Below are positions 36,350 through 45,947 of a stretch of DNA of 64,000 nucleotides, in pieces. The DNA comes from Actinomadura rupiterrae. Lineage in GTDB: Bacteria > Actinomycetota > Actinomycetes > Streptosporangiales > Streptosporangiaceae. The position numbers and the translations under genes were made by a program. The stretch's first letter is position 1. The number at the start of each line of letters is the position of its first letter. The notes beneath the pieces are model-generated. The model did not search any database and was not told the origin of the DNA. It saw only the letters and a list, made by a program, of their open reading frames with translations. The stretch lies in the NCBI RefSeq assembly GCF_024172125.1, contig NZ_JAMZEA010000004.1:434001-498000 (forward strand), written 5' to 3'.

Positions 36350-37120
36350 ATGGGCACCTATCTGATCACCGGCGCGACCGGCGGCATCGGCGGCGCGACC
36401 GCCGAGCTGCTGCGCGACCGCGGGCACGAACTGATCCTCACCGGGCGGTCGCCGGAGCGGCTCGCCGCCGTCCAGCAGCGGCTTTCGGGGGGTGCGCACG
36501 CGCGGACGCAGGAGATCCGCCAGGTGAACTCCGACCATGCGAGCGGGTCCGGCGCGCGCACCGCGACCGACACGCGCGTGACGACGCTGCCGCTCGACCT
36601 CGCCGCGCCGCGCCGGCTGGAGGCCGCGCTCGCCGTCGCCGGGCTGCCCGCGCGGCTGGACGGCCTGGTCTACGCGGCCGGCGTCGCGCACCTGGACAAG
36701 GTCGTCGACACCGAGACCGACGAGTGGATCGAGCACCTGTCGGTGAACCTGGTGTCGGCGGCGGAGCTGACCCGGCTGCTGCTGCCCGCGCTGCGCGCCG
36801 CCCGCGGCCAGATCGTCTACGTGAACTCGACGGCCGGGCTCCGCGCGAACCCGCGCTGGGCCGCGTACGCGGCGAGCAAGTGGGGGCTGCGCGCGCTGGC
36901 CGACTCGGTCCGCGCGGAGGAGCCGGAGATCCGCGTCACCTCGTTCTTCCCGGGACGGACGGCGACCGAGATGCAGCGCCGCGTCCGCGCGCAGGAGGGC
37001 GCGTCGTACGACCCGTCCGAGTTCGCGTCGCCGGAGTCGATGGCCCGCACGGTCGTCGCCGCCCTGGAGACCCCCCGCGACGCCGAGGTCACCGAGATCA
37101 CCGTCCGCCCGAGGCCGTGA
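36350..37120 (+). CDS. Short-chain dehydrogenase/reductase
   Basis: 256 residues. The NAD(P)-binding motif is TGATGGIGGATAE, followed by LTGRSPERL, which favours NADP. The active-site Ser is in YVNSTAG and the Tyr/Lys pair in YAASKWGLRAL. A 30-residue insertion after strand beta 2 (HARTQEIRQVNSDHASGSGA) is unusual for so compact an SDR and lies away from the catalytic residues. GGGGAG precedes ATG 36350. Substrate unknown; monocistronic. Confidence 0.93.
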   Translation: MGTYLITGATGGIGGATAELLRDRGHELILTGRSPERLAAVQQRLSGGAHARTQEIRQVNSDHASGSGARTATDTRVTTLPLDLAAPRRLEAALAVAGLPARLDGLVYAAGVAHLDKVVDTETDEWIEHLSVNLVSAAELTRLLLPALRAARGQIVYVNSTAGLRANPRWAAYAASKWGLRALADSVRAEEPEIRVTSFFPGRTATEMQRRVRAQEGASYDPSEFASPESMARTVVAALETPRDAEVTEITVRPRP

Positions 37121-37147
37121 CCGGCCGCGCCGGGCCGGCCTGGACCG

Positions 37148-37765
37148 CTAGGCGGGCACGGAGTCGGACGTGCGGCCCCTGCGCAGCATCCACGCTGCCA
37201 GGACTCCGCCGATGAGGCCGAAGAGGTGGCCCTGCCAGGAGATGGACGGGTCGCTCGGCAGGACGCCGATCAGCATCGTGCCGTAGACGGCGACGACGGC
37301 GACCGCGAGCGCGATGTCGACCAGGCGGCGCTCGAACAGGCCCCGGCCGACCAGGTAGCCGAAGAAGCCGAAGATCAGGATGCTGGAGCCGAGCGTCAGC
37401 GCCGAGCTGGTGAACCAGACGCCGAGGCCGCCGACCACGATGATGACCAGGGACGCGGTCAGGAACTTGGCGATGCCGCGGACGGCGGCGAGGAAGCCGA
37501 GGATCAGGAACGGCACCGTGTTCGCCATCAGGTGCCCGAACCCGACGTGCAGGAACGGCGCGGTGAAGATGTCCGGCAGGTCCGACACGTCGTGCGGGTG
37601 GATGCCGAACTGGTCGAGCCGCCCGTCCGCGACGTAGTCGATGCCTTCGAGCACCCACATGCCCGCCGTGACGAACAGGACGAGCGTCGCCGCCGCCAGG
37701 GCCCGGGTGCCCTGCGCCGCGAGGCCCTCGCCCCGGCTCTCCCGTTCCACCGGGGAATAGCTCAT
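37148..37765 (-). CDS. Rhomboid-family intramembrane protease (atypical serine motif)
   Basis: 205 residues with about six hydrophobic helices. The HVGFGHLMANTVPFLILG stretch supplies the conserved His/Asn helix and WQGHLFGLIGGVLAAWML the catalytic His. The serine motif, normally GxSG, reads GSSILIFGFFGYLVG: the Ser is kept but the next Gly is Ile, so activity is uncertain. ATG 37765 is preceded by GGTGGGG; GTG 37774 is in frame. Rhomboids cut membrane-anchored substrates; none is obvious here. Confidence 0.88.
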   Translation of the reverse strand: MSYSPVERESRGEGLAAQGTRALAAATLVLFVTAGMWVLEGIDYVADGRLDQFGIHPHDVSDLPDIFTAPFLHVGFGHLMANTVPFLILGFLAAVRGIAKFLTASLVIIVVGGLGVWFTSSALTLGSSILIFGFFGYLVGRGLFERRLVDIALAVAVVAVYGTMLIGVLPSDPSISWQGHLFGLIGGVLAAWMLRRGRTSDSVPA

Positions 37766-37956
37766 GGTCCCCACCCCGTCGCCTCGACCGTCGTCGCCGT
37801 CCTGACAACGATCGTCCTCCGTGCGGACGTTCCCGTCCAGGGCCGGGACGCAGGTCCGGAGCCCTGTCCCGGCGCGGCCGCGGCGGGAATCCGCGTGACG
37901 TTGGTCTCAGGATGCGGTCGCGGCGAGCCGGATTCGGGCCGTTCGGAGGGCACGCC

Positions 37957-38038
37957 GTCCGGACGAAGGTCAGGCTGTCCGGACGGAGTTGCCGACGGAG
38001 GTCACACCGTCCGGACGGAGGCCGGGCCGTCCGGGAGT
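37957..38038. repeat. Cluster of GTCCGGACG palindromic words
   Basis: GTCCGGACG occurs at 37957-37965, 37977-37985 and 38009-38017, with related CCGTCCGG nearby, in the 280-base gap upstream of the rhomboid gene. GTCCGGAC is self-complementary. No gene is seen in this gap. Confidence 0.6.
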
Positions 38039-38053
38039 CGGACGGGGCGGTCG

Positions 38054-38374
38054 TCAGGCGGCGGCTTCGGCGATGTCGCCGCGGACGGTGATGGCCGGCA
38101 GGTGGTGCCGGACGGGCGCGTCGGCGCGGCGGCGGAGGTGGCGGCGCTCCTCGGGCGTCGTGCCGCCCCAGATCCCGTCGGGCTCGCCGACGCGCAGGGC
38201 CCATTCGAGGCAGTCGGCGACGACGGGGCAGTTGGCGCAGACGGCCTTGGCCCGGCGCTCCTGCTCGCGCAGGACGGGGGCCGCGTAGCCGATGGGGAAG
38301 AACAGGTCGGGATCGGCGCCACGGCAGATGGCGTGGTCGCTCCAGTGTTCCTCTGCGGCGTTCGGGTTCGGCAT
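38054..38374 (-). CDS. WhiB-family iron-sulfur regulator
   Basis: 106 residues. The four cluster-ligand cysteines are Cys17, Cys46, Cys49 and Cys55 (HAICRGADPDLFFP; VCANCPVVADC). The turn GIWGGTTPEERR is the WhiB signature, followed by a basic tail. These proteins bind a [4Fe-4S] cluster and act with the principal sigma factor in development, redox or antibiotic responses. ATG 38374. Two GTAGTACTAC palindromes lie 73-97 bases upstream. Confidence 0.96.
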   Translation of the reverse strand: MPNPNAAEEHWSDHAICRGADPDLFFPIGYAAPVLREQERRAKAVCANCPVVADCLEWALRVGEPDGIWGGTTPEERRHLRRRADAPVRHHLPAITVRGDIAEAAA

Positions 38375-38446
38375 GAGGCTGTGCTCCCTGCGACGGCCCG
38401 GGCGGGTCGCGCCGGGCGGTACGGGATGGGGTGGTGTCCACCCAAC

Positions 38447-38471
38447 GTAGTACTACGAGCCGTAGTACTAC
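38447..38471. promoter_or_regulatory. Twin 10-bp palindromes, probable operator
   Basis: GTAGTACTAC at 38447-38456 and again at 38462-38471, separated by GAGCC. Each is a perfect palindrome and the pair is also symmetric. They lie between the divergent whiB-like and GNAT genes, in otherwise GC-rich sequence. Confidence 0.7.
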
Positions 38472-38517
38472 AAGTCGCGGTGAAAGTCGGGGCGAAACGT
38501 CCGGATAACCTGTGCGC

Positions 38518-39015
38518 GTGCGCCCAGCCCAAGATGTGACCTTCCGCGAAGCCACCCGTGATGACCTGGCGTTCGTCGTCCGGCTGCTGGCCTCCGACCC
38601 GATCGCCGCGAGCCGCGAGCGGCTCGCCGACGGGGCCGTGCCCGACGCGTACTTCGCCGCGTTCGCCGCGATCGAGAAGGATCCGAACAACTCGCTGATC
38701 GTCGCCGAGCTCGGCGGCGAGATCGCGGGCTGCCTGCAGCTCACCTACATCCCCGGCCTCACCTACACCGGGGGCGAGCGCGCCCAGATCGAGGGCGTGC
38801 GGGTGGCGGCCGAGCAGCGCGGGCGGGGCATCGGCCAGCTGATGGTGGGGTGGGCGATCGAGCAGGCGCGGCTGCGCGGCTGCCGGCTCGTCCAGCTGAC
38901 GACCGACCGCCAGCGGCCCGAGTCGATCCGCTTCTACCAGAAGATCGGATTCCGCCCGTCCCATATGGGGATGAAGTACCACCTGGACGCGCCCGAAACC
39001 TCCGAGCCCGGCTGA
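38518..39015 (+). CDS. GNAT-family N-acetyltransferase
   Basis: 165 residues. TFREATRDDLAFVVRLL opens the fold; the acetyl-CoA site is VRVAAEQRGRGIGQLMVGWA (Q/R-x-x-G-x-G/A), and the C-terminal strand reads RPESIRFYQKIGFRPSHMGM. Substrate unknown. GTG 38518 (or 38512) lies about ten bases after GGATAAC with no ribosome site, so a leaderless transcript is likely. It shares the promoter region with whiB. Confidence 0.93.
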   Translation: MRPAQDVTFREATRDDLAFVVRLLASDPIAASRERLADGAVPDAYFAAFAAIEKDPNNSLIVAELGGEIAGCLQLTYIPGLTYTGGERAQIEGVRVAAEQRGRGIGQLMVGWAIEQARLRGCRLVQLTTDRQRPESIRFYQKIGFRPSHMGMKYHLDAPETSEPG

Positions 39016-39122
39016 GATCGCCCCGATTCCGGGGCGGGGCCGGGGGTGCCTCCCGAAACGTCGGCGTGAAATGCTGACGTATCGGACAGAGAGGCACGCG
39101 GAGGACGCTCGGAGGGCGCGCC

Positions 39123-40652
39123 GTGACCGAGAGCCACCTGGAGATCGAGCGGAAGTTCGACACGGCCGACGGCTTCGAACTGCCGGACATGACCGGCCTG
39201 CCCGGCGTCACGGGCGTCCGGAACGCCGATCCGGTCCGGCTGCACGCCGCCTACTTCGACACGGCCGACCTGCGGCTCGCCGCGCGCGGCATCACGCTGC
39301 GGCGGCGGCGCGGCGGCGATGACGCCGGCTGGCACCTGAAACTCCCCGTCCAGGACGGCAAGCTTGAGGTGCACGCGCCGCTCGGCCGCGCCCGCACCGT
39401 GCCCGCCCGGCTCGCCTCGCTCGTCGCCGCGCACACCCGCGGCGAGCCGCTCCGCCAGGTCGCCGCCCTGGACACCGACCGCCGCGTCACGCTCCTGCTG
39501 GACGAGGACGGCGACCCGCTCGCCGAAGTGGCCGAGGACGAGGTCGTCGGCACGGTCGTTCAGGACGGCGAGTCCGGGGGCGACACCGAGAAGCGGTGGC
39601 GCGAGGTCGAGGTCGAGCTGGTGAACGGCCCGGAGAAGCTGCTGAAGGCGGCGGGCAAGCGGCTCCGGAAGGCGGGCGCGCGCGAGTCGTCCGCTTCGTC
39701 CAAGCTCGGGCGGCTTCTGGACGGCAGGATCCCCCGCCCCGCGTCCCGCACGATGCCCGAGGGGAAGGGACGGTGCGCCGGTGACGTCGTCATGGCGCAG
39801 CTGTCCGCGCAGGTGGAGGCGCTGCTGCGGCACGATCCGCCCGCGCGCCGCGGCACCGAGGACGCCGTCCACCAGATGCGGGTCGCGGCGCGCCGGTCGC
39901 GGGCCCTGCTGCGCTCCTACGCGCCGCTTTTCGACCAGGAGCGCGTCCGGCCGGTCGAGGACGAGCTGCGCTGGCTCGGCCTGGTGCTCGGCGAGGTCCG
40001 CGACCTGGAGGTCCTGCGCGCGCGGCTGGCGGCGCGGGTCGGCGCACTCGACGGCCCGGGGCGTCCGGAGCCGCTCGGGCCCGGCGCGCTCGTGCGGGTG
40101 GACGACCCCGTGCCGCGCGTCCCGTCCTGGCTGGACGACCTGGCGGAGGACGAGCGCGCCGCGTACCGGCGGATGAACGCGACGCTGCGCGAGCCGCGCT
40201 ACTTCGCGCTGCTGGACGCCCTGGAGCGGCTGGTCGCCGAGCCGCCCCTGACGTCCCGCGCGCACCGCCCGGCGGACGAGGAGATGCCCGCGATGATCAA
40301 GCGGGCGCGGAAGCGGCTCGTCCGGAAGCACGGCGTCCTGGCCGGGGAGCCCGAGGACGTCGAGACCGCGCGGCACGACGTGCGGAAGGCCGCCAAGCGC
40401 GTCCGGTACGCGGCCGAGACCGCGGTGCCCGTCCTCGGCAAGGAGGCCAGGCGGACCGCGCGCGAGGCGAAGGCCGTGCAGAGCGCGCTCGGCGACCACC
40501 GGGACGCGCTGATCACGATGCGCCGGATCGAGCGGATCGCGTCCCGCGTCCGCGACCCGGCCGAGGCGTTCGCGCTGGGCCGCATCCACTGCGTCGAGGG
40601 ATGCGACGCCGAAGCGTCCCTGTCCCGGTTCGCCGACGCCTGGAACGCCTGA
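39123..40652 (+). CDS. CYTH and CHAD domain protein
   Basis: 509 residues. The CYTH domain (about 1-195) starts SHLEIERKFDTADGFEL with the EIERKF metal/triphosphate motif and keeps GITLRRRRGG and AYFDTADLRL. The CHAD domain (about 215-505) is helical and carries the basic helices HQMRVAARRSRALLRSYAP and RHDVRKAAKRVRYAAETAVP. CHAD domains bind polyphosphate, and polyphosphate kinase lies just downstream on the other strand, so a role at polyphosphate granules is plausible. GTG 39123. Confidence 0.95.
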   Translation: MTESHLEIERKFDTADGFELPDMTGLPGVTGVRNADPVRLHAAYFDTADLRLAARGITLRRRRGGDDAGWHLKLPVQDGKLEVHAPLGRARTVPARLASLVAAHTRGEPLRQVAALDTDRRVTLLLDEDGDPLAEVAEDEVVGTVVQDGESGGDTEKRWREVEVELVNGPEKLLKAAGKRLRKAGARESSASSKLGRLLDGRIPRPASRTMPEGKGRCAGDVVMAQLSAQVEALLRHDPPARRGTEDAVHQMRVAARRSRALLRSYAPLFDQERVRPVEDELRWLGLVLGEVRDLEVLRARLAARVGALDGPGRPEPLGPGALVRVDDPVPRVPSWLDDLAEDERAAYRRMNATLREPRYFALLDALERLVAEPPLTSRAHRPADEEMPAMIKRARKRLVRKHGVLAGEPEDVETARHDVRKAAKRVRYAAETAVPVLGKEARRTAREAKAVQSALGDHRDALITMRRIERIASRVRDPAEAFALGRIHCVEGCDAEASLSRFADAWNA

Positions 40653-40664
40653 CCGGCGTCCGGG

Positions 40665-41750
40665 TCAGTGGCGTTCGAGCGCCGCGAGGGTGTCGCCGGT
40701 GAGGTGCGCGACCCAGAACTCGCCCTTGCGCAGGGACGCGTCCTCGGGCGGTTTCTCGCCGAACCGGCGGCAGAGCCCGGTGATCAGCCCGCTGACGACC
40801 TCGCCGTGCGTGCAGACGATCAGCGGACCGTCCGCCGGCGATCCGGCCGTTGCCGATCCAGTCGCTGCCGATCCGGCCGTTGCCGATCCGGCCGCTGGCG
40901 ATCCGGTCGCGCCGGAAAGCTCCAGGAGGCGGTCCAGGGCGCGCTCGGGGGACGTCTCCCCGACCGTGAAGGCGGCGTCCGTGGCCAGGTCGGCGCGCGT
41001 CCGCCGCGCATAGGGCAGGACGGTCGCGACGCAGCGCGCCGTCGCCGAGCTGACCACGCGGGCCGGGCCGAAAACCGGGAGCATCGAGGCCAGGGCGGCG
41101 GCCTCGGCGCGTCCGCGCTCGTCCAGCGGGCGCAGCTCGTCCGGCTCGCGCCACGCCTTCTTCTCGCCCGCCGACCCGTGCCGGACGACGATCACCGCGC
41201 GGGTGCGGAGCGGCCCCCCGGCGAAGGCGTGCAGCAGGTCGTGGTCCAGCGGATAGCTGAGCCGCCGCTCGGCCTCGTCCAGGGGGAGCCACTCCAGGAC
41301 GTCCACCTCGTCGTTGGGGACGAACGCCGGACCGCCGGACGCGACCGGCGACGCCGACCACCAGTCCACCCGTTTCGGACGGTCCCGGACCGTGTAGTCG
41401 AACGACAGCAGGCGGCGGCCGAGCACCGGGACGATCCCGGTCTCCTCGAAGATCTCGCGGACGGCGGCGCGCAGCACGTGCTCGCCCCGATCGACATGGC
41501 CCTTCGGGAACGTCCAGTCGTCGTGCCGGGGCCGGTGGATCAGCGCGAGCTCCGGCTCACCGTCCGGGCGGGCGCGCCACAGCACTCCCCCGGCGGCGCG
41601 GACCGTCCCCGGTTCGGGCGCGCCGCGCGGCACGAGCACGCTTCCCGGCTCGGACATGCCCCCCGATCCCCCCAACCACTTCCAGCCCGGGCCCTTCCCC
41701 GAGCCTTTCGACGATGCGCCCGCCTTCCTGCCTTTCCGGGGCTCAGGCAT
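40665..41750 (-). CDS. NUDIX hydrolase fused to histidine phosphatase (MutT1-like)
   Basis: 361 residues. The NUDIX box runs GHVDRGE...REIFEETGI at about 80-103. The C-terminal half is a SixA-type phosphatase: [12 protein letters not shown] with the RHG motif and [11 protein letters not shown] with the second His. Mycobacterial MutT1 has this layout and cleans up 8-oxo-GTP or diadenosine polyphosphates. The phosphatase domain holds a low-complexity insert ([20 protein letters not shown]) from a 15-base tandem repeat at about 40845-40915. ATG 41750 overlaps the ppk stop by eight bases, so the two are coupled; a later start at 41657 ([12 protein letters not shown]) is possible. Confidence 0.93.
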   Translation of the reverse strand: MPEPRKGRKAGASSKGSGKGPGWKWLGGSGGMSEPGSVLVPRGAPEPGTVRAAGGVLWRARPDGEPELALIHRPRHDDWTFPKGHVDRGEHVLRAAVREIFEETGIVPVLGRRLLSFDYTVRDRPKRVDWWSASPVASGGPAFVPNDEVDVLEWLPLDEAERRLSYPLDHDLLHAFAGGPLRTRAVIVVRHGSAGEKKAWREPDELRPLDERGRAEAAALASMLPVFGPARVVSSATARCVATVLPYARRTRADLATDAAFTVGETSPERALDRLLELSGATGSPAAGSATAGSAATGSATAGSPADGPLIVCTHGEVVSGLITGLCRRFGEKPPEDASLRKGEFWVAHLTGDTLAALERH

Positions 41751-43833
41751 CGACCGTCCGCCAGCGGCGCGACCTGACCAGGTGCGTCTGGATGTCGAGG
41801 AGGGTCTCGTCGCGTCCGGCGGCGCGGCGGGTCCAGGCGCCCTCGCCGTCCAGCCACCAGGAGCCGGTGCCGTCGGACATGGCCAGGTCCATCAGCTCCA
41901 CGAGCTGGTCGCGCTGCGCCCGCTCGCCGACGCGGACGAGCGCCTCGACGCGGCGGTCCAGGTTGCGGTGCATGAGGTCGGCGCTGCCGATGAACACCTC
42001 GGGCTCGCCGCCGTTCTCGAACGCGTACACGCGCGAGTGCTCCAGGAAGCGGCCGAGGACGCTGCGGACCCGGATCGTCTCCGACAAGTCCGGCACGCCG
42101 GGACGCAGCGCGCAGATCCCGCGCACCCACACGTCCACGGGGACGCCCGCCCGGGACGCCTCGTAGAGCGCGTCGATGACGACCTCGTCCACCAGCGAGT
42201 TGCACTTGATCCGGATCCGCGCGGGAAGGCCCTCGCGGTGCCGCGCGACCTCCCGCTCGATCCGCTCGACCAGACCGGCGCGCAGCGACCGCGGCGCGAC
42301 CAGCAGCCGCTTGTAGCCGTCGTTGCGGGAGTAGCCGGTGAGGTGGTTGAACAGCGCCGAGACGTCCTCGCCGACCTCGGGGTCGCAGGTCAGCAGGCCG
42401 AAGTCCTCGTAGAGCCGGGCGGTCTTGGAGTGGTAGTTGCCGGTGCCGATGTGGCAGTAGCGGCGCAGCACCCCGTCGGCGTCCTGCCGGACGATCAGCG
42501 CGAGCTTGCAGTGCGTCTTCAGCCCGACGAACCCGTACACCACGTGGCAGCCCGCCTGCTCCAGCTTGCGCGCCCAGGCGATGTTCGCGCGCTCGTCGAA
42601 CCGGGCCTTCAGCTCGACCACGACCACGACCTGCTTGCCCGCCTCGGCCGCGTCGATCAGCGCGTCCACGATCGGGGAGTCGCCGGACGTCCGGTACAGG
42701 GTCTGCTTGATCGCCAGGACGCGCGGGTCGGTCGCGGCGTCCTCGATGAGCCGCTGCACGGTCGTGGTGAACGAGTCGTACGGGTGGTGCACCAGGATGT
42801 CGCGCTCGCGGATCGCGCCGAAGATGCTCGCGTCCTGCGGGACGGCCTCCTTGGACGGCACGAACGGCGGGTACCGCAGCTCGGGCCGGTCCAGGTCGGC
42901 GATCGCCGACATCCCGGCGAGGTCGAGCGGGCCGGGGACGCGGTAGATCTGGTCCTCGTCGATGGTCAGCTCGGTGGTGAGCAGCTCCAGCACCGCCGCC
43001 GAGATCGACTCCTCCACCTCCAGCCGGACGACCGGGCCGAACCGGCGGCGCAGCAGCTCGCGCTCCAGCGCCTGCAGCAGGCCCTCGCTGATGTCGTCGT
43101 CGATCTCCAGGTCCTGGTTGCGGGTGACCCGGAACGCGTGGTGCTCCAGCACCTCCATGCCGGTGAACAGCTGGCCGAGGTGCGCGGCGATCACGTCCTC
43201 CAGCGGGGTGAACCGGTCCGGGGACGCCTCGATGAAGCGCGGCAGCACCGGCGGGACCTTGACCCGGGCGAACATCGACTGCTCGGTCTCCGGATCGCGG
43301 ACGATCACCGCGAGGTTCAGCGACAGGCCCGAGATGTAGGGGAACGGGTGCGCCGAGTCGACGACCAGCGGGGTGAGGACGGGGTAGATCCGGTCCCGGA
43401 ACAGCCGCCGCATCCGCTCCTGCTCGGTGTCGGCCAGCTCGTCCCAGCGCAGGATCTCCACGCCCTCCTTGGCGAGCGCGGGGCGCAGCTCGTCGCGGAA
43501 GCAGGCGGCGTGCCGCAGCATGAGCTCGTGCGCGACGGCGGACGTGCGCTCCAGCACCTCGCGGGGGCGGCGACCGGACGCGGACTTGACCGCCAGGCCC
43601 GTCGCCATCCGCCGGGTCAGCCCGGCGACCCGGACCATGAAGAACTCGTCCAGGTTGGACGCGAAGATCGACAGGAACCGGACCCGCTCCAGCAGCGGCA
43701 TCTCCGGGTCCTCCGCCAGCTCCAGGACCCGCTGGTTGAACCGGAGCCAGCTCTCCTCGCGGTCGAGGTAGCGCTCCTCGGGCAGCGCGTCGGGCTCCGC
43801 TTCGCGGGGGAAATGTCCTGGGTTGACGGTCAT
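41743..43833 (-). CDS. ppk: Polyphosphate kinase 1
   Basis: 696 residues, normal length. Makes polyphosphate from ATP by way of a phosphohistidine. [19 protein letters not shown] opens the protein; the autophosphorylated His is about residue 441 in [13 protein letters not shown], followed by [19 protein letters not shown] and the second active-site region [23 protein letters not shown] 43833 is favoured, with GGGGAG ten bases upstream; ATG 43842 has that site too close. The MutT1-like gene follows with overlap, and the CHAD gene converges beyond. Confidence 0.97.
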   Translation of the reverse strand: MTVNPGHFPREAEPDALPEERYLDREESWLRFNQRVLELAEDPEMPLLERVRFLSIFASNLDEFFMVRVAGLTRRMATGLAVKSASGRRPREVLERTSAVAHELMLRHAACFRDELRPALAKEGVEILRWDELADTEQERMRRLFRDRIYPVLTPLVVDSAHPFPYISGLSLNLAVIVRDPETEQSMFARVKVPPVLPRFIEASPDRFTPLEDVIAAHLGQLFTGMEVLEHHAFRVTRNQDLEIDDDISEGLLQALERELLRRRFGPVVRLEVEESISAAVLELLTTELTIDEDQIYRVPGPLDLAGMSAIADLDRPELRYPPFVPSKEAVPQDASIFGAIRERDILVHHPYDSFTTTVQRLIEDAATDPRVLAIKQTLYRTSGDSPIVDALIDAAEAGKQVVVVVELKARFDERANIAWARKLEQAGCHVVYGFVGLKTHCKLALIVRQDADGVLRRYCHIGTGNYHSKTARLYEDFGLLTCDPEVGEDVSALFNHLTGYSRNDGYKRLLVAPRSLRAGLVERIEREVARHREGLPARIRIKCNSLVDEVVIDALYEASRAGVPVDVWVRGICALRPGVPDLSETIRVRSVLGRFLEHSRVYAFENGGEPEVFIGSADLMHRNLDRRVEALVRVGERAQRDQLVELMDLAMSDGTGSWWLDGEGAWTRRAAGRDETLLDIQTHLVRSRRWRTVDA

Positions 43834-44156
43834 GGGCAACATGCTCCCCGGTCAAGGTGAACGGTAATGAAACGGGCGTGTTTCCAGTTTGCGACCCTTG
43901 TCGTGGATACGCCGATCATGCCCGCCGGACACCGTGATCACTCCGTTCGTGCGGTCCTGTGTGATCTCCGTTTCATCCGCCCAGGCCGGCGGCCGGAGCG
44001 GCGCCGAGGGCGGCCCGAGGGCGTGGCCGGGGCGGGACGATCCTGAACCCGCGGCCCGGCCCGTTCGTCCATCAGAGGAGGGGCGGGGCATCGCCGCAGG
44101 ACAGCGGCGGGGAGTAACGACCTGTCCACAGAGAGAGATTGGGACGGGAACAGCCC
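43834..44156. promoter_or_regulatory. Divergent promoter region of ppk and the pentapeptide gene
   Basis: About 320 bases. Reading toward ppk, GTTCACCTTGA at 43851-43861 (reverse strand) resembles one PhoP-box unit, and the preceding GTTTCATTACC is a poor second unit. PhoP control of ppk is known in Streptomyces; here it is only a possibility. No gene in this stretch. Confidence 0.4.
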
Positions 44157-45872
44157 GTGGGTACAACCAGAGACGTGGCCCCTTCGGAACCCTCCTCCGC
44201 ACCGTTCGCCGTCGCCGGCACCCCCGCCGCGGCGACCGTCCCGTGGCCGCGCTGCCGGGCGGTCTTCGGCTGCTCCGGACGCGCCGCCGAGCCGTTCCGG
44301 GGGTGCCCGGCGCACCTGCGCCCCGGCGAGCGCGCCCTGTTCGTCGGCCGCCTGCGACCCGGCGCCGACCTCGACCTGCGCGGCGTGACCGTCCCCGCCG
44401 GGCTGCTGACCGACGTCCTGGACGCGCTCACCGGACCGGACCAGCGCCCGCACCTCGGCCGCACCCGGCTGGACGGCGCGGTCCTGCCGTCCGCCGCCGC
44501 GCTGCGCGGGGCGTGCTTCGAAGGCGACAGTTCCTTCGACGGCGCGGCGTTCGTCGGCGGCGCGTCCTTCTACGACGCCCGCTTCTTCGGGAACGTGTCG
44601 TTCCGCGGCGCGCGGTTCGGCGGCAACGCGTCCTTCCACCAGGCGCGCTTCCACCGGCACGCCGCGTTCACCGAGACCGTCTTCGCCGGGGACGCGCTGT
44701 TCGGCGAGGCGTCCTGGCTCGCCGATGCCGACTTCACCCGCGCGGTCTTCATCGGCGCGGCCGCCTTCGACCGCGCCCGCTTCGGACGCGACGCCGGGAT
44801 GCAGGCGGCCTGCTTCGGCGGCGCGCTGTCCTGCCGCCGCGTCCGGGTCGGGCGGCACGCCCGGTTCGACCGCGCCCGGTTCCGGCACGGGCTGTGGCTC
44901 GGGCCGCTCGCCGCCGGGGAGCGGCTCGTCCTCACCGGCGTCTCCGCGCACGACGGCCTCCAGGTGCAGGCGACCGCCGCGCGGCTGGAGGCGGACGGGC
45001 TGACCGTCCGCGGCGAGGCCGACCTGCGCGTCCGGGGCGCCGACGTGGACCTCACCGGCGCCGTCTGCTTCGGGAAGCTGCGCGTCCGGGCCCAGCAGCG
45101 GCCGTTCTGCGGCCTCCCGGAGAGCGCGGACGCCTCGCCCGCCGTCCGCGTCCTGTCGCTTAGCGGCGCGAGCGCGCGGCGCGTCGAGCTCACCGACGTC
45201 GACCTCAGCCACTGCCGGTTCCTCGGCCTCGCCCGCCCCGACGACCTGCACATCCGCGGCGACTGCGCGTTCGCGACCCGGACCGGGCGGCGCTGGCGCG
45301 GCGGGCGGCGCGCGGTCCTGGACGAGGACTCGGGCGCCGAGACACCCACCCGCCTCGCCGTCCTCTACCGGCAGCTCTCCCGCGCGACCGCCGAGGCCGA
45401 CGGCGGAACGGCCCGCGACTTCCGCTACCGCGCGCTGGATCTGCGCCGCCGCAGCGAACCCGACCAGTGGCACCGCTGGGCGCTGCACCTGCTCTGGATC
45501 ACCTGCGGCTACGGGCTCCGCGCCGGCCGGACGATCGCCTGGCTCGCCGTCCTCGCCGCGCTGCTCGCAGGCGGCGCCACCCTCGCCGACCACCCCCACC
45601 ACCGCCCGGCCACCACCCATCCCGGCAGCGCAGCCTCCCCCGGCGGCACCGACTCCCCCGGCGGCGCAAACTCCCCTGGCGGCACTCGCTTTTTCCGCGA
45701 CGGCGGCTCCTCCCGCTACGCCGATCAGCACGGGACCAATCGCGGGCGACACGAGCCCGCGCCCGTCCCGCGCGGGCTGCCGGACCGCGTTCTACCTCGG
45801 GAAACGGGCGTGACGGCAACGCCGCCGAAGGCCGTGCGAAGGACGTCCGGAAGGTATGGCGGCCTGCTCTGA
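44157..45872 (+). CDS. Pentapeptide-repeat membrane protein, paralog 3
   Basis: About 571 residues. A Cys-containing N-terminus (WPRCRAVFGCSGRA, FRGCPAHL) precedes a regular pentapeptide array of the A-x-F type (GASFYDARFFGNVSFRGARF, NASFHQARF, ADFTRAVF) forming a quadrilateral beta helix at about 95-240. A second beta-rich part and a helical linker (PTRLAVLYRQLSRATAEA, DFRYRALDLRR) follow, then one or two membrane helices (TIAWLAVLAALLAGGATLAD) and a disordered Gly/Pro/Ser tail (SPGGTDSPGGANSPGG). The layout echoes the proteins at 12459 and 34742, but the repeats are less degenerate and the tail replaces the channel-like end. GTG 44157, TTG 44139 and GTG 44175 are all possible starts. Confidence 0.78.
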   Translation: MGTTRDVAPSEPSSAPFAVAGTPAAATVPWPRCRAVFGCSGRAAEPFRGCPAHLRPGERALFVGRLRPGADLDLRGVTVPAGLLTDVLDALTGPDQRPHLGRTRLDGAVLPSAAALRGACFEGDSSFDGAAFVGGASFYDARFFGNVSFRGARFGGNASFHQARFHRHAAFTETVFAGDALFGEASWLADADFTRAVFIGAAAFDRARFGRDAGMQAACFGGALSCRRVRVGRHARFDRARFRHGLWLGPLAAGERLVLTGVSAHDGLQVQATAARLEADGLTVRGEADLRVRGADVDLTGAVCFGKLRVRAQQRPFCGLPESADASPAVRVLSLSGASARRVELTDVDLSHCRFLGLARPDDLHIRGDCAFATRTGRRWRGGRRAVLDEDSGAETPTRLAVLYRQLSRATAEADGGTARDFRYRALDLRRRSEPDQWHRWALHLLWITCGYGLRAGRTIAWLAVLAALLAGGATLADHPHHRPATTHPGSAASPGGTDSPGGANSPGGTRFFRDGGSSRYADQHGTNRGRHEPAPVPRGLPDRVLPRETGVTATPPKAVRRTSGRYGGLL

Positions 45873-45947
45873 ATCGGGCTCCGGACGGTCTTCTTTACCC
45901 GCCGACTCCGGCCCGACACGCGTCGTTCACTGGGGCGAGAGGGTCAA

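Noticed and set aside
37226..38539. 437-residue plus-strand frame across rhomboid and whiB genes
   Set aside because: Runs antisense through two clear genes and has no recognisable domain.
43851..43873. PHO box before ppk
   Set aside because: Only one of the two 11-bp units matches well and it would sit very close to the start codon; kept as a possibility, not a feature.
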